The notes under the pieces were generated by a model. The model did no database searches. It worked only from the letters and a program-made list of their open reading frames with translations, and was not told the origin of the DNA. From the NCBI GenBank assembly GCA_001599715.1, contig BCHU01000010.1, forward strand, positions 310,001-374,000: DNA of 64,000 nt. Reading direction: 5' to 3'. Origin of the DNA: Phaeotremella fagi. Lineage: Eukaryota; Basidiomycota; Tremellomycetes; Tremellales; Phaeotremellaceae. Each line of letters begins with the position of its first letter. Positions within the stretch are counted from its first letter, which is position 1. A program made the translations under genes and the position numbers. Of the stretch, positions 12,625 to 25,457 are shown piece after piece.

Positions 12625-15600
12625 CTAAACATGTTTATCCAAAGATCTAGCCAACACCCCCTGTTCCTCAAAACTCTTTACAAGATCTTTGACACTAGTA
12701 CTAGATTTACTTCTTGCTGGGATAAGCATCGGCGTCGAAATGGGACGAGGTAGAGATGGGGTGGAAGACGCGAACGATTGTTCCGAGAACAGAGCTTGGA
12801 TGGCTGATGACCTTTGTGTCATTGGTGGATTCAAAGTTGGATAGAGACGTCGAGTAGCAGGTGTTTGCATTGGATTGTATTCAGATGAGAGAGATGACGT
12901 CGGTTGAGCTGGGATCGAACGGGGACTAGGGGCGTTCTGAACTTGTCTCAATTTAGCTAAAAGTTTGTTTTCAGGTTGTTTCTCCGAATTCAGAGGTTTG
13001 GTCGTAGCCATAGGTTGTTTGAAACTGTGAGTCGTGTCAACCTTCGTCGATTTGGAAGCTGAAAACCCGGGGAAGACGAATCCCATAAATCGCCGAATAG
13101 TGGATGGAGGTTCAGCGATGGATTTATCAACGCTTTTCATGGGAGTGGATTGATCCTCTCCCAAACGAGATTTCTTGGTAGGTTGCTGTCGACTTTCGAT
13201 TACCGATGAAGATCTAGAGTGGGAGATTGATTTTTCTCTAGATAATTTCCTTTCGAGAGCTTGTACACGAAGTGCGATAACGGATCTACAATTGATCAGA
13301 AAAATCTTCACCAATAATTATACAAATATACTCACTTCTGCCACTCCCCACTCAAATCCTGCGTTACACCCTGTTCTTTCAAGAATCTATCGACCACTCT
13401 CATCTCATCCCACTCCACACTCTTCGGTAAACCTAATCCACCTTTCTTGGACCAAACAAATCCAAGAGGTAAAGATTTAACGTTTCGTTCAGATTTCCAA
13501 AGCTCCCTTTCGTCTTTAAACACTTTTTCAAGTTTTTTCCATTCATTCACACCCCAAGATTTATCATTGGAAATGACCTGTGGTGGTACGGTTTCTTGTT
13601 CTCTGGAGATGTGTTTGCGTTTGCGTTTCCCTGGTGTATGGACGTAACCACCCGGAAGGTGGAGTTCACTTTCAGCATCGCTTTCTTCGTAAGGAAGAAC
13701 TGATCTAGTTCGACTACGTCTGGAAGCGACTATTTCAAGTTCAGCTTCATGAAGTAATTCGTCTTTAGATAGTTTGGAAGCCGATTCGATAGTAGCAAAA
13801 TGGATCGATTGGGATCGTCGATGTCTGTGACGATGGCTTTTGGTTGATTTGGTGGAATGACTAGAGGATGGAATTGGTAGTGGGATGTTTGAAGAGACTG
13901 GCGTGGCATCCGATTTTTGAGGTAAAACACCATGTTCAATGTACGCGTGGTTCTTGTTTTCCGTTAGTCGAGTTTTCCCATTCAGAGGGGAGATTTCAAC
14001 TTACAAGTTTCAGAATAGCAGCAGCACGAGCAGCAGCTCTGGGATCAAGCGAAGAAACTTCAACGACAGATTTGAAACTATCGTTCCCAACATCCTCGTC
14101 ATCATCCAGTAGAGCTTGAGCTTCAACTAATTCTTCATGCAAAGATCTTCGACTTTTACGTCTCTCCAATTCCGATTGTGAAGATGAGTTCGAAGTGGAA
14201 TCTGTGAATTGACTTGGCAACGTCGAAAGATTGGCGCTTGAGGTATCCCTTTGTCTCAGGAGATCGTTTTCAACCGCAGTCGAAGGAGATTGACGGATTT
14301 GAGTGTCCGACACGGTGTTCGCTGTATTGACTGTGATCTCTTGGTCGGACGAAATTGTATTATCGTTCCTAACCGCTGAAGTTGAAGCTTCCATGCGTGA
14401 AAGATCGGGATCTTCCTGTCCAGTAGCAACGTTCTCTCCGAATTGGTTGACAGGAATATCGGAAAGAGGCGCGCTGACAGATGGGACATCGACCAAACCC
14501 AAGATCGTACTATTGTTTGCTTCATTCCTAGAAGTCAAAGACTCCACTGGATCCACAGGTTCGATCTTAACTACACTCTGGTATAATCTCAGAATCACTC
14601 GTTCAGGTGATCGAGCAGGTGTTGAACGTTCCACTTCCCTCTCTTCCTCTTCCTCCTCTGGTGTAGTTTCTCGAATCACCTTTTCCTCCGCGGAGCTGTC
14701 GTCGAAATCGTGACCCTCCTCGGTGGGTTCCTCGTCAAGATCTTCCTCCATAGATTCGTTCTCCACTGCAGCTGATTGAGTCTGTTCGACATCTAAAGAG
14801 ATTTCGTCTCGATCAGTTACTTCCTCCTGATCTGTATCCAGTTTCTCTTCCGCCGTAATTTCCACCACAGATCTCGGTACCGGCGGTTCATTTTCGACGT
14901 TGACGATGTTGTCAATTGTTCCACCGACATCTTCAACGATCTCTTCCTTCCCTTCTCCACATTCATCTTCTTCATCATCCTGCTCCTCAACACTTTGAAC
15001 ATTCTTCTCAACCTCACCCAGTTGAGATAATGATTTGGCCAAAATCCCAAGATCAGGTACGACATCACTCAAAGATAGATCCCAAGCACTATCAGCTTCG
15101 ATAGTGGTATCACCAGAGATCGGTTGACTGTCTTCTTCGCCTACTATTTCTTCATCGGTTCCGGATGCGGAATTTGTATTGTCGTCGACCGCGGAAATGG
15201 CTGAAGTCGTAGATTCCGTAGATTGCTCGATGATCTGTTCACTGGAGGATATGGGTTCAATGATTTCTTCGGGTGGGGTGGGTAGATTACATATTTCAGA
15301 AAGTGGTGATTCTATCCCAATTGAGGTGGTAGTTGCTGCCATTTCAAAACTTTGAATCACTGTATCTTTGATCTCGGAATGTCCTGACGAAAGAAGTAGT
15401 TCGTTTTCTTCACCGTCCGATTCTAAAAGCTCGGTGGAATCGTTGACTTCTTCATCTTCCGTATTTGAAGCGGGTTTTGAGGATAGGTCCTCAAATGAAC
15501 CCTCGATCTCGGAGTTGAGATGGTTGAAAGTTTCATCGCTCTCCTCATCAACAGCGTTCTCGTCGTCTTCAGAATTCGGCAAGTCTGTCAGAGATTGATT

Positions 15601-18093
15601 TACCGAAGTACTCCTTCGCAGAGCCTCTACTATCTGATTGATCGCAGCTTGACTCTCGGTATCGTCACCAGTATTGATAGAAACTTGATGTGTAGCGTGC
15701 GCTTCCTCATCCATACCATCACTTGCTGAGATTTCATCCATATATTCCGGAGCTTCCACCGAGAGATCTGGTTGTTCGGGATTCGAATCATCTGCAGCAT
15801 AATGTAATTGAGGTGAACCGGCAGGTGTGCCAGAAATGACAGGTTCCGATACAGCTCTCTTGACAGGTGAGGTTTGCGGTGTGGTACTGACCAAAACCTG
15901 ATTCAATTGAGCCTCTTGAGGTTTCATCAATTGTAGGAAGGTGTTTTCACCGACTCCCCAATCACCAGTATCCTCTTCATCTATATCACTAGAGCGCTCC
16001 TCTTCGTCATCCTTGTTGAAAACCTGAGGGGAATGCGGTGGTGTCGTTGATTCAACAATTGAACTCAGTTCTTCAGAATGTGACTGGATCGCACGTCGAC
16101 TGGCCAAATTCATAAACGTATCGTCCACTCCCCAAGACGTTTCGTCGAGATCATCGTCGGAATGAATCACGGTATTGTCGTCTGAATAATAATCTTGTCC
16201 ACCGCCGAAATCGAGTGAAGCGACTTGGTCGAATTCGGTGGATTGATCAAAGGAGTCCTCGAAGTCAGCTGTAGGTTCATGGACTGATAGCGACATGTCT
16301 GGAATGGATGACAGTTCTTCAAAGTGTGAGTGATTGTCGTCATCAGCCGACTCAGTTTGTTCTGAGGTGGAAAATTCAACGGGCGTTTTTGTTGGTTCGG
16401 TAGCTGGATTCGACTGAGTATCATCACCGGTCCCAGCTGAAAGTTGTACCGCATCCCTCTCATCCTCGACTATTTCCTGATCCTCCATCCCCATATCCAA
16501 AACATCCTCAGAATCATCCCACTCCAAAGCCAACCCTACATGATTCTGCTTTCTTGGCCAAATTCCCAATTCCTCGTCAACACCTTTGAGAAGTAAAGGA
16601 TCATCTCCTGGACTACCTTCAATAGGTCGTGCAAAAACGCCTACATTTGATAGAGCGTTCAACGCCGTTGGTGTCATGGATTGACGTCCTCTAGACACAG
16701 TCGATCCAGCTCGAACACTCCTTGAAGTTTTGATTGATGATGTAGATTTTCGTCGTGAGGAGGTGGAGGCGTTCAAACGTGTGCTTTGGTTGGTTGACAT
16801 TTGGAGCATTTTTCTCACTGGAGCTGTCGAGGGGATTTTACGATTTCGAGGGGCTTTTGGGGTGGTCGTTACTGATTTACGTGTCGATTGAGAGCTAGAC
16901 AGAATCGGAAGTGACGAAGGTAGTTTGTTTAACGATTTTCGAGCCTTGGTTGGTACAGGTGTTTGGGATCTCGAAGGTGATTTTACAGACCGAGAAAGAA
17001 CGATTTCTACTCTATCAATCGGTTTCTTTTTGATGGTATTGGTTGATTGAGAGGTACCAAGCTCAACAGGCGTCGACTGAGCATCTGATAATCGAGGTGT
17101 CTTCTTTCGTCTGGGATTTGGGGAGGGATCCTCTGCGACAAGCGACGCTGACATGTCTGAAGCTGTTGCACCTGTGAGGTTCAAAGGAGAAGGAACTTTT
17201 TTCGTTCGTCGTGGTGGTGTATCAATCGGTCTAGCTCTGACATTGGATTTGGCACTGATATATGCGATAGATGCATCTGGAATGGATTGTGAAGGAGGGG
17301 GAGTGGGTAGTCGAGAACTTGATGGTTGTGATGGTGGTGGTGAATGAACAAATCGAGACAGATTTGTAGTAGATGCAAACTACGTAGAGGGTTTTAGAGC
17401 TCCTCATTGATAGAATCAAGATGAACTTACAGATATTTCTTGACTATCAGCTGGGGTCATCAATCTTCCCGCTCCTCGGACGCTTCCACGATTTACCCCT
17501 TTCCTAGGGACGTTGTCCTCCACAAATGCTGACTCCTCATCCGTGTCATCACTCAACATATCCAACGGTAAGATAGTATCCATGATCAAAGTCTCTTCTT
17601 CTGCAAATTTCAGCATTGGACTCTTTCGTGTCTGAAGCATTTGACCAGGTGTTGACGATCGAACTCTTGGTCGAGGCGTGTGTCCGGCGTTACTATTCGA
17701 TAAACCAGATTTAGGGGCTACGTTGATGCGATGTCTTGGTGGAGTAGCTTCGTTCATTTTTGGGGAAGACAAGAGTGATCCAGGAGGAGAGGCGACAGGT
17801 GAAGACATGACGAGAGTTGAAAAACGTTTAGACTTGGATTTCGGGGTTGTTGATTTGCCATGTTTGTTGTGTTTGTTGGCAAGTGTTTCAGATCCCATCA
17901 AACCACCTGGCAGATGATTATCCGACATCTCACCCAACACCGAACGTCCCATTGGTTTCATTGATATCAGACTAGCGTTGAGATTGATATTTGGTAGACT
18001 GAACATTGGAGATTGAGGTTGGAGTTTTGATGAACTTGGACGAGGATTTCGAGGAGGGGTTTCGAGGTTTGGTTCACGGACGGTGCGAACCAT
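12625..18093 (-). CDS. Very large intrinsically disordered acidic protein (1771 residues), function unknown
   Basis: Four exons join exactly in frame: 18093-17431, 17379-14005, 13952-13336 and 13285-12625. The first about 450 residues are basic and rich in Ser/Thr-Pro and KSPSRSQTP-type sites, typical of CDK-regulated nuclear proteins. The middle 900 residues are strongly acidic and low complexity (runs of E/D, S, T). The C-terminal 430 residues hold a basic NLS-like stretch (GKRKRKH) and the only globular-looking block: SWGVNEWKKLEKVFKDEREL, then WDEMRVVDRFLKEQG and IALRVQALERK. A short motif WGV-x(2-4)-F/W-x(2)-L recurs three times (near 16.1, 15.95 and 13.54 kb). I do not recognise the family; a chromatin or mitotic scaffold is a guess only. 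Divergent from RXT3. Confidence 0.75.
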
Positions 18094-18687
18094 GATGGCG
18101 AGGTTTAGCTTGGTGATGTTAGTTGGATTTCAGAAAGGGTGGGTGATAGGGGGGAATGATTGCTATGTCTTACCTCAATTTATGAGAGTAATGGCGGAAT
18201 GGAGGGGTTGACTGTTATTTGTTGTCGTAATAAGTTGAGAGACGACGAGATGCAAGAACGGGCTTGATGTAAAAGATATTGAAAGATATCAAGATGGTTG
18301 CAGTTGAAGCTGGTTAGTGTGTAGGAGTGAGGGTGGATAGGTGTAGAGTAAAAGTAAGAATGAGAATAAGAATGAGAAGATAGATAGATGGAGTTGAGTT
18401 GGTTGACTTTGATGTAGGTGTTGCTCAACTTAGTTGTTGTTTACAAAGTAAAATCAAACACGTGGTGTAAGAGGGGGGAGCAGTTAGAAGAGCAACAAGT
18501 GCCACAATGATAATACCGAAACAACTGTAACTGCAACTGATTGTGAATTAATCGGCTATTGGTGGTGGTGCCTGAGCGGCGCGTTTCCGAGTGTAGTGTA
18601 AAGTACAAGGAGTTAAGGTTGAATACAGATCTCTACCATCATCTATCATATAGATACAGTCATATACACACCATCTCCCACCCAAAG
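18094..18687. promoter_or_regulatory. Bidirectional promoter between the disordered-protein gene and RXT3
   Basis: About 590 bp between divergent starts. It includes a purine-rich run of GAATGAGAATAAG-type repeats near 18350-18385. No coding potential seen. Confidence 0.45.
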
Positions 18688-21600
18688 ATGTTCAACAAAC
18701 TACCAACCCCATCTTCATCCTCAACTCCAACCCCAACTCCAAAGAGCAACTCCGCTTCCCCAGTCATCTCAACTCTAGGAACACCGAATCAATCCGGTAC
18801 ACCATCAACAGGTCTCAACAATCCAGCTTCAAGGACAAGTCTAGCGTATAACCCATTAGACAAAGCTTCACCTGCTAACAAAGTAGAGAGTAAATCGGAA
18901 CTTGAAGGAAGAGCTTTGGCGGCTAGTAAACCTTGGGACGCTGATGCTCTCTGGAGAGGTATGATTTTTTTTTCATTATTTTGTCGATGATGTAGATCCC
19001 CACTGACACAATCACCTTTCTTTCATTAGGCCGCTTAGGTAGACCTTCAGAGCCATCATCAAATTCATCAACTCCATCAACTCAACAGCCCCAACACCAC
19101 ACTTCAACAACTGAAAGAACTGGTTTATACGGTTCATCCCTACTTGGTGGATCAAATACCTCAGCCGCAGCCAGAGCTTCACCATCTACCACAACGAATT
19201 CGATGAACAGTATTGGAAGAGGTTATGGTATAACTGGTACTGGTTACGGTCTGTTTGGTGCTTTGGGTAGGGAAGCTGAATTGAGACAAAGAGAAAGAGA
19301 ACGGGAGAGGGAAAGGGAACGAGAAAGAGAAAGGGAACGAGAGAGGGAAAGAGAATTCTCTGCCAAGGCTGCAGCGAATAAGGAAGCTTCAGCCAGATAT
19401 CCAACAATGAATCTACATGGAAGACCCTCCCTTCCACCTTCACCAACTGTATCGAGACATGGTGAAACCAACACCTCAGGAAACGCATCAGCTAAACCAT
19501 CCATTTCACCTCAAATAACTCCAGCATCAACGACATCCTCAACCACTGCTGATCGTAGACATTTACCTCTTTACTCTTCTCTGGGTGGTCGACCACTGTC
19601 ATCACCGTTTGAGAGGGATGGGAGAGGAACGACTACGAATCCTACCCCTGGTCAATCAGCTGAATCAGGTTCAACAGCTGCTCAAACTCAAGGTCATAAC
19701 AGGACACTAAGCAACAACACCAGTCGTCCCAGTGACACACTTCTTGGTATCGGTGGAATTGGTCAAAGTCCATCTAAACCCACCACTCAAACTCAACCAG
19801 CTACCCAGAACCGTAATTCATTCGGAAGTCCTATTACCACCACGACATCCATGCAAGCGCAAGCCCTTCGTGAAAGGGAATTAGCTAAATTAGAAGCGTC
19901 AAGAGCATCAACTATAGCTGCGACAGGTAGAGACCCAACGAAATCTCCTACAAGTTCCAACAATCAACCCAAACCAACTGGTACGGGAACAACTACCACC
20001 TCAACCTCAGCTACCAATCCCAACACTCAACGATCCCCTTACTTGTTTGGAGGAGGGTATGGTGGGGGATACGGTACGTCGCCAGCATTTGGTGGCTTTG
20101 GTTTAGGAGGGTTCGGATCTCATGGATTTGGGTATGGAAGAGATCGCGAGAGGGAGCGTGAAAGGGAGCGTGAACGTGAGAGGGAGAGGGAAAGGGAAAG
20201 AGAGCGAGAGAGGGAACGTGCTAAAGAGCGTGAAAAAGAGAGGGAAAAAATCTTGGAAAGGGAAAGAGCTGAACGGGCTCGTCTACAACAACTTCGTGAA
20301 GAACGTGAAAGAGCTTATCAAGCTGAGAGAACAGCTAGGGAATTGGAATACAGACGGACACCGTATGGAGCATCTACGGTACCTTTCATGAATCGAACCT
20401 ACAACAATGGACCTGGTGGTAACGGTACAGTCGAGACGAATTCAGCAACTTCGACAGATCCTGGTGCAGCTTACCGAAAACCTAACGATCCTAAATACTC
20501 ACGACACATTGAAGTCCTCAACCGACCTGGAGATTCTACTACCGGAACCACAACGAATGAACCACTTTCGGTCATGCAACAAGTGGTCCCATCTCGTGAA
20601 CCAAGACCTTATGGTTATAAAGGTGAAACGACGGTTCCTGCCGGTAGTACCCAAGCTAGAGAATATACCTATCAACCAAGAGATAGGAGACCTAGAATGG
20701 ATGCCGCGGTTGAAGAACAAGGAATGGCAGCGGCAGCTCATCGAAGAGGTAGTGGTACGACTGGAACGAACGCGAATAAATCTAAAAGAAAAGCGACAGA
20801 CGATAAAACTAACGGTAACGCTACACATTCACAGATCCCACCAAGAGATTGGTCAGCACTTACAGTAGCTGTCAAGAAATATCCGGAAATCACTAACGGA
20901 CCTATCGAAGCTTGGTTGAAAACTATTCCAGATCTAACCAGAGTGGTCAGTAGTGAAATCTATGGAGGTCCTGGATGGTCATTATCTAAATCAGCTAAAG
21001 TCATGTCACCAGAATCGGAAGGTGGGATAGTGATGGTTCGAATCGGTGGATCTTTTTTAGGTAAAAACTGGAAAGTCAGAGGTGAAATCGGATGGGACGA
21101 GGCTTCACCTCTTGGAACTGAAGATTCAAAAGTTGGATTAGGATGGCATGATCCTGAAACGTCTACTGAGAAGAAGGAAAGGAGAATCTGGGGCACGGAC
21201 GTTTACACTGATGATTCTGATTTGGGATTGGTTCTGATTCATGCTGGGTGGATTCGATGGGGTGGGATCCCGTTCTCGAAAGCTAAAGACGATAAGGAAA
21301 GTGATAACGATAGTGTCGTCGTGGTCGTTAGGATTTTCCCACGACTTGTTAGATATACAGGAGCTAAACGGAATGTCATGGTGACGAGAAGTTGGGGTAA
21401 TGGCCATGACGGTAAAAGTATTGTTATTGAGAAATGTGAAAGGGTGATTGTGAGTTGTTACGTTTCTGATTGGAATCTCGACTGTAACTGACTTTGGCTT
21501 CAGGTAAACAAAGAATATCTGAACAAACGTTCGAATAAAAAGACGAGATTGGCGGATTACGCTCTAGAAAGGAATTTAGTTTGTGGTCCAACGCCAACAT

Positions 21601-22377
21601 CTACAATTGGACCTTTAGGGACGGAAGTCACTGGAATCAACGTGTTACCCGTAGGGATACACGATGAAAGTGTGGACATTGTGTTTTGTCCTGATGGTGC
21701 AGCGTGAGTTGTTAACGATTCCATTGTGATGGATGAAATCTCTGACACCAAACTTAGACTTAAATATACACCTCAAGCTTTGGAGAATTCGTTGGTTCTT
21801 TTTGATGAGGATGATAAAGAAGCGAGAAGTCTTTGGAGTCATGATTTGGAATTAGTCAATGGGACTGATAAGTGAGTATAAAATTTTACATGACAAATCA
21901 ACGAAAACACTGATATCGTTTAGATACCATCTATCGATCCTACCTTCATCCCCTACATCACCATTCTTAGAATTAACCCTAATAACCAAAAAACCACACG
22001 ACGAAGAAGAAGAAGACGATGAGGAGAAAGAAAACAAACCTGAAGGATCAGGTTCAGAAGAAACTAAAATCATAGCAACAGGATTAAAAAGTTGTGAATT
22101 CAAATGGATCAAATCTGGATTAACGGTTCGAACTCAGAATGAGAAGGGGAAAGGTGTCATGTGTGAGGTTGTTGGGTTTAGATGGGTCAAGAGGAAGGTT
22201 GATTGGGTTGTTCCGAGACGGGTTGAGAAGGTTCAAGGTGGGGATGAGGATGAAGGTATGGAAGAGGAGGAGGATGACGAGGAAGAAGAACTAGAGGACG
22301 AGGGGGAGGGGGAGGGGGAGGGGGAGGGGGACGAGACTATGAAAGAAGTTTTGGTGGAGGGTCGATTGGTAGTGTGA
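18688..22377 (+). CDS. RXT3: Rxt3-like subunit of the Rpd3L histone deacetylase complex
   Basis: The conserved Rxt3 domain lies in the last third. The diagnostic segment RIWGTDVYTDDSDLGLVLIHAGWI (read in two parts: RIWGTDVYTDDSDLG and LVLIHAGWIRWGG) corresponds to the xWGTDxYTDDSD signature of Rxt3 proteins, which act in transcriptional repression with Rpd3, Sin3 and Sds3. The N-terminal part is low complexity: Ser/Thr/Pro-rich, two Arg-Glu alternating blocks (about 19290-19355 and 20143-20230) and a Gly/Tyr-rich patch between them. The C-terminus ends in an acidic EDEGEGEGEGEGDE run encoded by GAGGGG-type repeats. Five exons; the protein is about 1,150 residues, far longer than yeast Rxt3, mainly from the disordered N-terminus. 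The start at 18688 follows a pyrimidine-rich leader. Confidence 0.85.
19290..19355 (+). repeat. Arg-Glu dipeptide-coding purine repeat, block 1
   Basis: Imperfect GAGAGG/GAACGA hexamers encode alternating RERERE within RXT3. A second block is at 20143-20230. Codon use varies between units, so selection on the protein rather than pure slippage is plausible. Confidence 0.7.
20143..20230 (+). repeat. Arg-Glu dipeptide-coding purine repeat, block 2
   Basis: Second RE-repeat block of RXT3, continuing into a charged helix (KEREKEREKILERERAERAR) that probably forms a long single alpha-helix. Confidence 0.7.
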
Positions 22378-22824
22378 TTCTGGGTCTAGTGCTAGCTCTT
22401 TAATCTATCTGTTGGACTCTGGATTGTGGTTTGTTGTCTCTGTATGATATCGATCGTATAGTCCAAGTATAGTAATGTATAGCGTTATTCGTCATTAATT
22501 GGCTTGGCTTACGAGATCTACCGTACGTCATCGTTGTTACGTGATACAGTATTCCGGGGAAATGCATGACGGTGATTGAGGTGGTGTGTGGTGTATCTTA
22601 GATCTTACGACTATACGACTATATAACAACACAACGGGCATACAGATAGATATATATACTATACGTCTTACTCATTCACCTAAAGTGTACTTTCTCAACA
22701 TATAAATACTGTCCAACCAACAATCATCATTCCACTTTCACTTCATCCATTTCATTCACTTCCCTACAGATTACTCCCTCGTAACTCTTTTATCTATCTA
22801 AACACTTTTACACGTTCACACAAA
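22378..22824. promoter_or_regulatory. 3' flank of RXT3 and promoter of the DUF4336-like gene
   Basis: No gene seen. The right end has a CT-rich leader typical of well-expressed fungal genes (TCATTCCACTTTCACTTCAT region). Confidence 0.35.
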
Positions 22825-23811
22825 ATGTCATCAACAACAACTCCAGACGTCGACGCCGAGTTTGACAAAACACTAGTCATAAGAGAAGTCCTCCCCGGTA
22901 TAATAACATTCTCAATCCCCTTCGTAAGTCCAAATCCATCACTCCATCACATCCGAAACTAAATCAAAAAAACATGTAGTCAAGAGGCCCAATCCCAGTT
23001 GGAGGTAGAAGTACAGCTATCAAACTCTCTTCAAACGACGTTTTCATCTACGTCTCGACTAAACCTTCAACCGCTACTCGTCAAGCTATCTCCCAGCTTG
23101 GTGGGGAGGTTAAATGGTTGGTAGTTCCTGATGGTGAACATGGGATTAACATTGAGGCTTTCAGTAAAGCTTATCCAGAGGCTCAGTGGGTTTATGTTTA
23201 GTTGATGTTCAGATCGTTTTGCTTATTGTTTTTTTCTTTAGGACCATCGCAGTTTCTAAACTTAAAGATAAGAAACCTGGGATCCAATGGACTGGGTTAT
23301 TCGGTCTTGGTGGCGAAACTCAGAAATACGGTTTTGAACCAGAGGTAAGTCTATCAAATAAGAGTAAATTCTTTTCTGAAACTGACATCACGTTAGATCA
23401 CGTTACACCAAGTCTCATCTCATGCCAATGACGAACTCGTAGCCATCCATCATCCAACTGGTACCTTGATCGAAGCAGACATGCTATTCAATCTCCCAGC
23501 TACCGAACAATATTCTAAAGTCGGTGGTATACCTTTCATCCCAAAAGTTTTGTTGGGTAGTGGTAAATCCATGAGTCCAGGTGGAACTTTTATGGGGTTG
23601 ACTGCTGGTGCGGTGACTACTGATAAAGCGTGAGTCCGATTTGAACCTTTTACGGTTGTCATTGTTGACTCATTTGTGTTGTAGTAAAATGAAAGAAGAA
23701 CTTCAAGCTATTCATTCGGCTACTTGGGATAGAATCATTCCTTGTCATGGGGAGATTATTGAATCTGGTGGTAGAGCTGCTTGGGATAAGGTCTGGGAGA
23801 AATACGCTTAG
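22825..23811 (+). CDS. DUF4336-like protein with a metallo-beta-lactamase-like fold
   Basis: Starts MSSTTTPDVDAEFDKTLVIR. Five or so exons give a compact protein of about 250 residues: IITFSIPFSRGPIPVGGRST, KPSTATRQAISQLGGEVKWL, VVPDGEHGINIEAFSKAYPE, a central AVSKLKDKKPGIQWTGLFG block, HHPTGTLIEADMLFNLPATE and a C-terminal WDRIIPCHGEIIESGG. The last motif, with a CHG pocket and the earlier H residues (VPDGEHG), resembles DUF4336/metallo-hydrolase-like proteins of fungi and bacteria. The classical HxHxDH metal motif is not visible, so it may not bind two zinc ions. A soluble cytosolic protein is expected (no signal peptide). The enzyme activity is unknown. Confidence 0.6.
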
Positions 23812-24098
23812 AATCCTTTGGAAGTAGGTTTTTAGTACGGATACAGTTGGTATGGGTTGATGGAGTTGGTTAGAGCTTCTTTGAAAATATAGATTCTTTG
23901 TTTATATTATGATATCGCTTTTGTTCTTTATGAATTCTCTGATGTGGTTCTCGTACATGACGTATGAATCTAGTTTGGAATTTGCGAATACACATCAATA
24001 ATTCCAATCAAATCTAACTCGAAGGGATCATGAGTGACGCAGTCCTACTAAAAATATACAGTATTCATCCAGACATCCCCTGTATCCCTACAAAATTA

Positions 24099-25211
24099 TC
24101 ATTTCTTCCTCCCTTGCAATTCACCATCCTCCCAATGAACTTTCGTCCTTTTCGGCGCCAAATCGTGTTGATCCTCATGACGAACAACGTTCATATCCAA
24201 CTCAACATTTTTCCCCTTGTCATTTGTATCATTCTTTGCAGAGCCTAAACCTGTCAAACCTTTGAGTTTCCCAGTTAGAGTTTTGATCTTATTAGATCCA
24301 GATGAAAGTTTCTTCTCGATGTTCGAAGAGAGACTTTGGAAACTTTTAGATGATGAAGATTGGGTATCGAGAGATTTTACTCTTATCGAATCATCCTCAA
24401 AGGTCTTGACAGTGTCGGTCTCAAAATTCATTCGAGCCAAATCGCCAACTGTCAACCTCTCAAAATTACTGATAGCATTTTTCAACCTACTCAAACAACG
24501 TTGACGACTTTCGTTATCGGCAACAACGTAGTCTTTGAATAAACGGTCAATCTTGATACCGTAGTTTGGTAATCCGAATCGATCATGTGTTGATTTGATT
24601 TCGTCAACTTTCTCTAATAAGGATTCGAGATCGTCTTCCCATAGATCTTCGATTTTATCACACAACTCGTCTAATTTTTTGGTAGCTTCATGTCTGGCTT
24701 TTATGTCTGAATAATCATCTTTGAAATCTTCGCCTTCTACGAATAACTCTAGTCGGTGGTTGACGTGAAGTCTCGTTTGAGATTGAGGTTGAGAGTTTGA
24801 ACTTGAATTTGAATTTTGTTCTCTGGTATGTGCGTCTGAATTGGAGAAATAGCGTTTAACGAATGGACCCCCAGTCGAACGAATACTTCTAAACCTAAGA
24901 TAAACGCTCGCAGCAGGAAGGACCCGTTCAAAACTTTCATCAGTCAGTACACTTCTTTTCTGTGAGATCGATAACCTTCTGGCTTTGGTTAAATCATACA
25001 GATCATCGAGATCACGGGTGAGAGCTTCGAATTGATGTTTCTCTTCGAGGTTGTCGTACGCTTTACAAATCTTTTTGATTCTTTTGGTGAAGGTTTGGAA
25101 ACTTTCTTGGGTTTCTTCGATTTCTTCGTCGGGGAGATGGGAATGTCGTTCTGAGAGTTCATGGTAGGTTGGTGGACCTCGATGGGTGTGGGTGTGGCTG
25201 GATGTGCTCAT
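24099..25211 (-). CDS. Orphan paralogue A of a tandem pair (370 residues)
   Basis: Single exon; the start MSTSSHTHTHRGPPTYHELS at 25211 was preferred over the upstream in-frame 25301 because the paralogue begins in the same place (AGAATGA context). The N-terminal half is helical and charged; the shared core is ELCDKIEDLWEDDLESLLEK, VDEIKSTHDRFGLPNYGIKI, then DRLFKDYVVADNESRQR and LTVGDLARMNFE. The C-terminal 100 residues are Ser/Lys-rich and disordered. No membrane segment or known domain. The neighbour at 25458-26642 is a clear paralogue. Its narrow-looking sequence suggests a lineage-restricted family; that is inference. Confidence 0.7.
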   Translation of the reverse strand: MSTSSHTHTHRGPPTYHELSERHSHLPDEEIEETQESFQTFTKRIKKICKAYDNLEEKHQFEALTRDLDDLYDLTKARRLSISQKRSVLTDESFERVLPAASVYLRFRSIRSTGGPFVKRYFSNSDAHTREQNSNSSSNSQPQSQTRLHVNHRLELFVEGEDFKDDYSDIKARHEATKKLDELCDKIEDLWEDDLESLLEKVDEIKSTHDRFGLPNYGIKIDRLFKDYVVADNESRQRCLSRLKNAISNFERLTVGDLARMNFETDTVKTFEDDSIRVKSLDTQSSSSKSFQSLSSNIEKKLSSGSNKIKTLTGKLKGLTGLGSAKNDTNDKGKNVELDMNVVRHEDQHDLAPKRTKVHWEDGELQGRKK

Positions 25212-25264
25212 TCTGTATTCAATGACGATTAGACAATTGGCCAAAGAGAACGAGGATGTGAGTT

Positions 25265-25440
25265 GTAAGGAGAAAGAGACCTCTTTCGACTTCATCACCA
25301 TCGTCTTCTAGATCAAGATCCAATCACTAACAGCCCCATCGGATAAATCGATAAACAAAGGATACTAACTGTACAAGTATTGTACCTTCCAAAGTGGTCA
25401 CGAAGTCAGAAGGTTGCTTAACATCAATTTACATTCAATA
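25265..25440 (-). promoter_or_regulatory. Promoter region of paralogue A, duplicated from or with that of B
   Basis: Shares with 26725-26850 the ordered words TCTTCTAGATCAAGAT / TCTTCTATATCAAGAT, CCCCATC, ATAAACAAAGGAT / ATGAACAAAGGAT and TCAGAAGG[TC]T[GA]CTTA at comparable spacing. Confidence 0.55.
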
Positions 25441-25457
25441 CTAATTAGTAATACAAT

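Noticed and set aside
14303..14713. 136-codon plus-strand open frame
   Set aside because: Antisense shadow of the long acidic open frame of the minus-strand disordered protein.
22300..22332. GAGGGG repeat as a possible quadruplex element
   Set aside because: It is in frame within RXT3 and encodes an acidic EG run; coding explains it adequately.
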